Positions 63,183 through 64,000 of a DNA stretch of 64,000 bases are shown one piece after another (the stretch's first letter is position 1; every line of letters begins with the position of its first letter). The position numbers and the translations under genes are program-made. The notes under the pieces were generated by a model. It did no database searches, was not told the origin of the DNA, and saw only the letters and a program-made list of their open reading frames with translations. The DNA is from Segatella copri (GTDB taxonomy: Bacteria; Bacteroidota; Bacteroidia; Bacteroidales; Bacteroidaceae), in the NCBI RefSeq assembly GCF_026015295.1, contig NZ_JAPDUW010000001.1:2937501-3001500 (forward strand), given 5' to 3'.

Positions 63183-64000
63183 TTATTTCGGCAGCGATAT
63201 GGTGAACTCCGACCATTTGCCTTTTTCGCTCTTTACGCTTACTTTGCCGCCATGGGCATTGATTACCTGCAGCACGTAGTTCAGGCCGATACCGAAGCCG
63301 CCACGGGTCTTCCGGGCGTCTCTTTCGTGCTCAGCAGCACGCTCAAAGCGGTTGAAGATTGTTTTCATCTCACTTCTGGCTATGCCGATACCCTCATCGT
63401 ATATCTTGATATATACATTTTTGTCATTCTCGGAGGTGGAAATCTGAATGTTGATTTCTTCCTTCGAGTATTTGGTGGCGTTATCTACTATATTGCTGAT
63501 AGCCTCCTTCAGATATTCCTCATCTGCCAGTGCCGAAGTGGCTCCGAATAGGGTGGTGATATGAATCGGTTTCGCCGATTTCGCCTTGTATTTATCCACC
63601 ACATCCTCTATCATCGCCTCCAGATCTATTTCAGCCTTCTGGATGCTCAGTTTACCATGTTCCAGTTTTGAGATGGTAAGCAGGCGGTTGATGAGAGCAA
63701 GCAGATGCTGTGCCTCGTCTTCTACGATACAGAAATATTTCTCCTTCATTTCCGGCTTCTTCTCCAGTACGTCGCTGTGCAGATATTTGGTTCCCATGAT
63801 GATGGAGGTGAGCGGCGACTTCATGTCGTGAACCATTGCATAGGAGAAATCCTCGCGCAGCAGGCGAACCCTTTCCTGCTCATCGATATAGTTGATTTGG
63901 TCGATAAGGCTCAGGATGATGACCACCGTGGTGAGGAGAGAGGTGAGAACGGTGAACTTGCTTTCGTAAAAGGCTGCGAGCAGGGCCTGTGCCCTGACAT
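63183..64000 (-). CDS. Sensor histidine kinase, N-terminal part beyond the window
   Basis: The frame runs off the right edge; about 271 residues are seen. A membrane helix (FTVLTSLLTTVVIILSLI) is followed by a HisKA dimerisation domain with phospho-acceptor His in YAMVHDMKSPLTSIIMG. The HATPase domain has N-box NIVDNATKYS, G1 IYDEGIGIA, F-box-like IFNRFERA and G2 GGFGIGLNYVLQ. The style is that of Bacteroidota RprX/PhoR-like kinases. A GTG at 63926 is only an internal codon, because the membrane helix continues in frame upstream. Confidence 0.92.
   Translation of the reverse strand, partial: VRAQALLAAFYESKFTVLTSLLTTVVIILSLIDQINYIDEQERVRLLREDFSYAMVHDMKSPLTSIIMGTKYLHSDVLEKKPEMKEKYFCIVEDEAQHLLALINRLLTISKLEHGKLSIQKAEIDLEAMIEDVVDKYKAKSAKPIHITTLFGATSALADEEYLKEAISNIVDNATKYSKEEINIQISTSENDKNVYIKIYDEGIGIARSEMKTIFNRFERAAEHERDARKTRGGFGIGLNYVLQVINAHGGKVSVKSEKGKWSEFTISLPK

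Overview
The window reads as a chromosome segment of a Bacteroidota bacterium, most likely Prevotellaceae (Prevotella/Segatella type). The reasons are the 16S/23S operon with Ile and Ala spacer tRNAs, repeated promoters of the Bacteroidota form TTTG-N19-21-TAnnTTTG, a SusC/SusD pair, PorZ, DUF4254 and DUF6078 proteins, and weak or absent Shine-Dalgarno sites. No database search was run. Family names come from motifs and sequence recognition, and the genus is an inference.

Layout. 1-2540: leftward rrn operon (16S, tRNA-Ile, tRNA-Ala, start of 23S) with its promoter. 2.7-5.9 kb: a secreted GH36 alpha-galactosidase and a hemolysin-III/TrhA membrane protein. 6.0-8.2 kb: a YtrA-type operon (ABC ATPase, membrane partner, GntR regulator) with a palindrome at its transcription start that is probably the GntR operator. 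8.3-13.0 kb: a MacAB-like efflux operon (ATPase, two FtsX-type permeases, membrane-fusion protein) with GAAGAGT-rich inverted repeats at its gene junctions. 13.1-17.8 kb: nagB, a DUF6078 protein, a VirE/VapE-like P-loop protein bracketed by inverted copies of a 105-bp repeat, and an unrecognised 460-residue protein read divergently from it.

17.8-23.4 kb is a recombination mosaic: an AAA/DUF4143 ATPase, an IS3-family element, a second ATPase that lost its start at the IS, a headless fragment of a third ATPase, an LRR (BspA-like) fragment, and duplicated terminator and ATPase scraps. 23.4-33.9 kb is one long operon: SusC with an STN domain, SusD, a FAS1-like lipoprotein, a small lipoprotein, a periplasmic thioredoxin and an M16 protease. 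It looks built for peptide capture, disulfide reduction and proteolysis rather than glycan use. 34.0-40.7 kb holds a small monooxygenase, an aldo-keto reductase, leuS, a YitT protein and rdgB. 40.7-52.1 kb is a surface-glycan cluster: PorZ (type IX secretion, A-LPS linked) with four soluble glycosyltransferases, two polytopic GT-C-like proteins, an acyltransferase and a secreted CotH-family protein.

52.4-64 kb holds nadA, a 330-bp stretch with nine DnaA-box-like sites (candidate oriC), a GT9 glycosyltransferase plus DUF4254 pair, acpP-fabF-rnc, a GH3-family acyl-adenylating enzyme, an Ig-like lipoprotein, a DUF3108 protein and an edge-truncated histidine kinase.

The most unusual signals are non-coding: (i) a 104-105-bp repeat in three copies, (ii) a short motif CACCTTATTATATA recurring in 5' leaders and intergenic gaps, sometimes as a full palindrome, (iii) AAAAAGTCGTCCTTAAAAGTG repeats at ATPase loci, and (iv) the DnaA-box cluster. 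No CRISPR array was seen.
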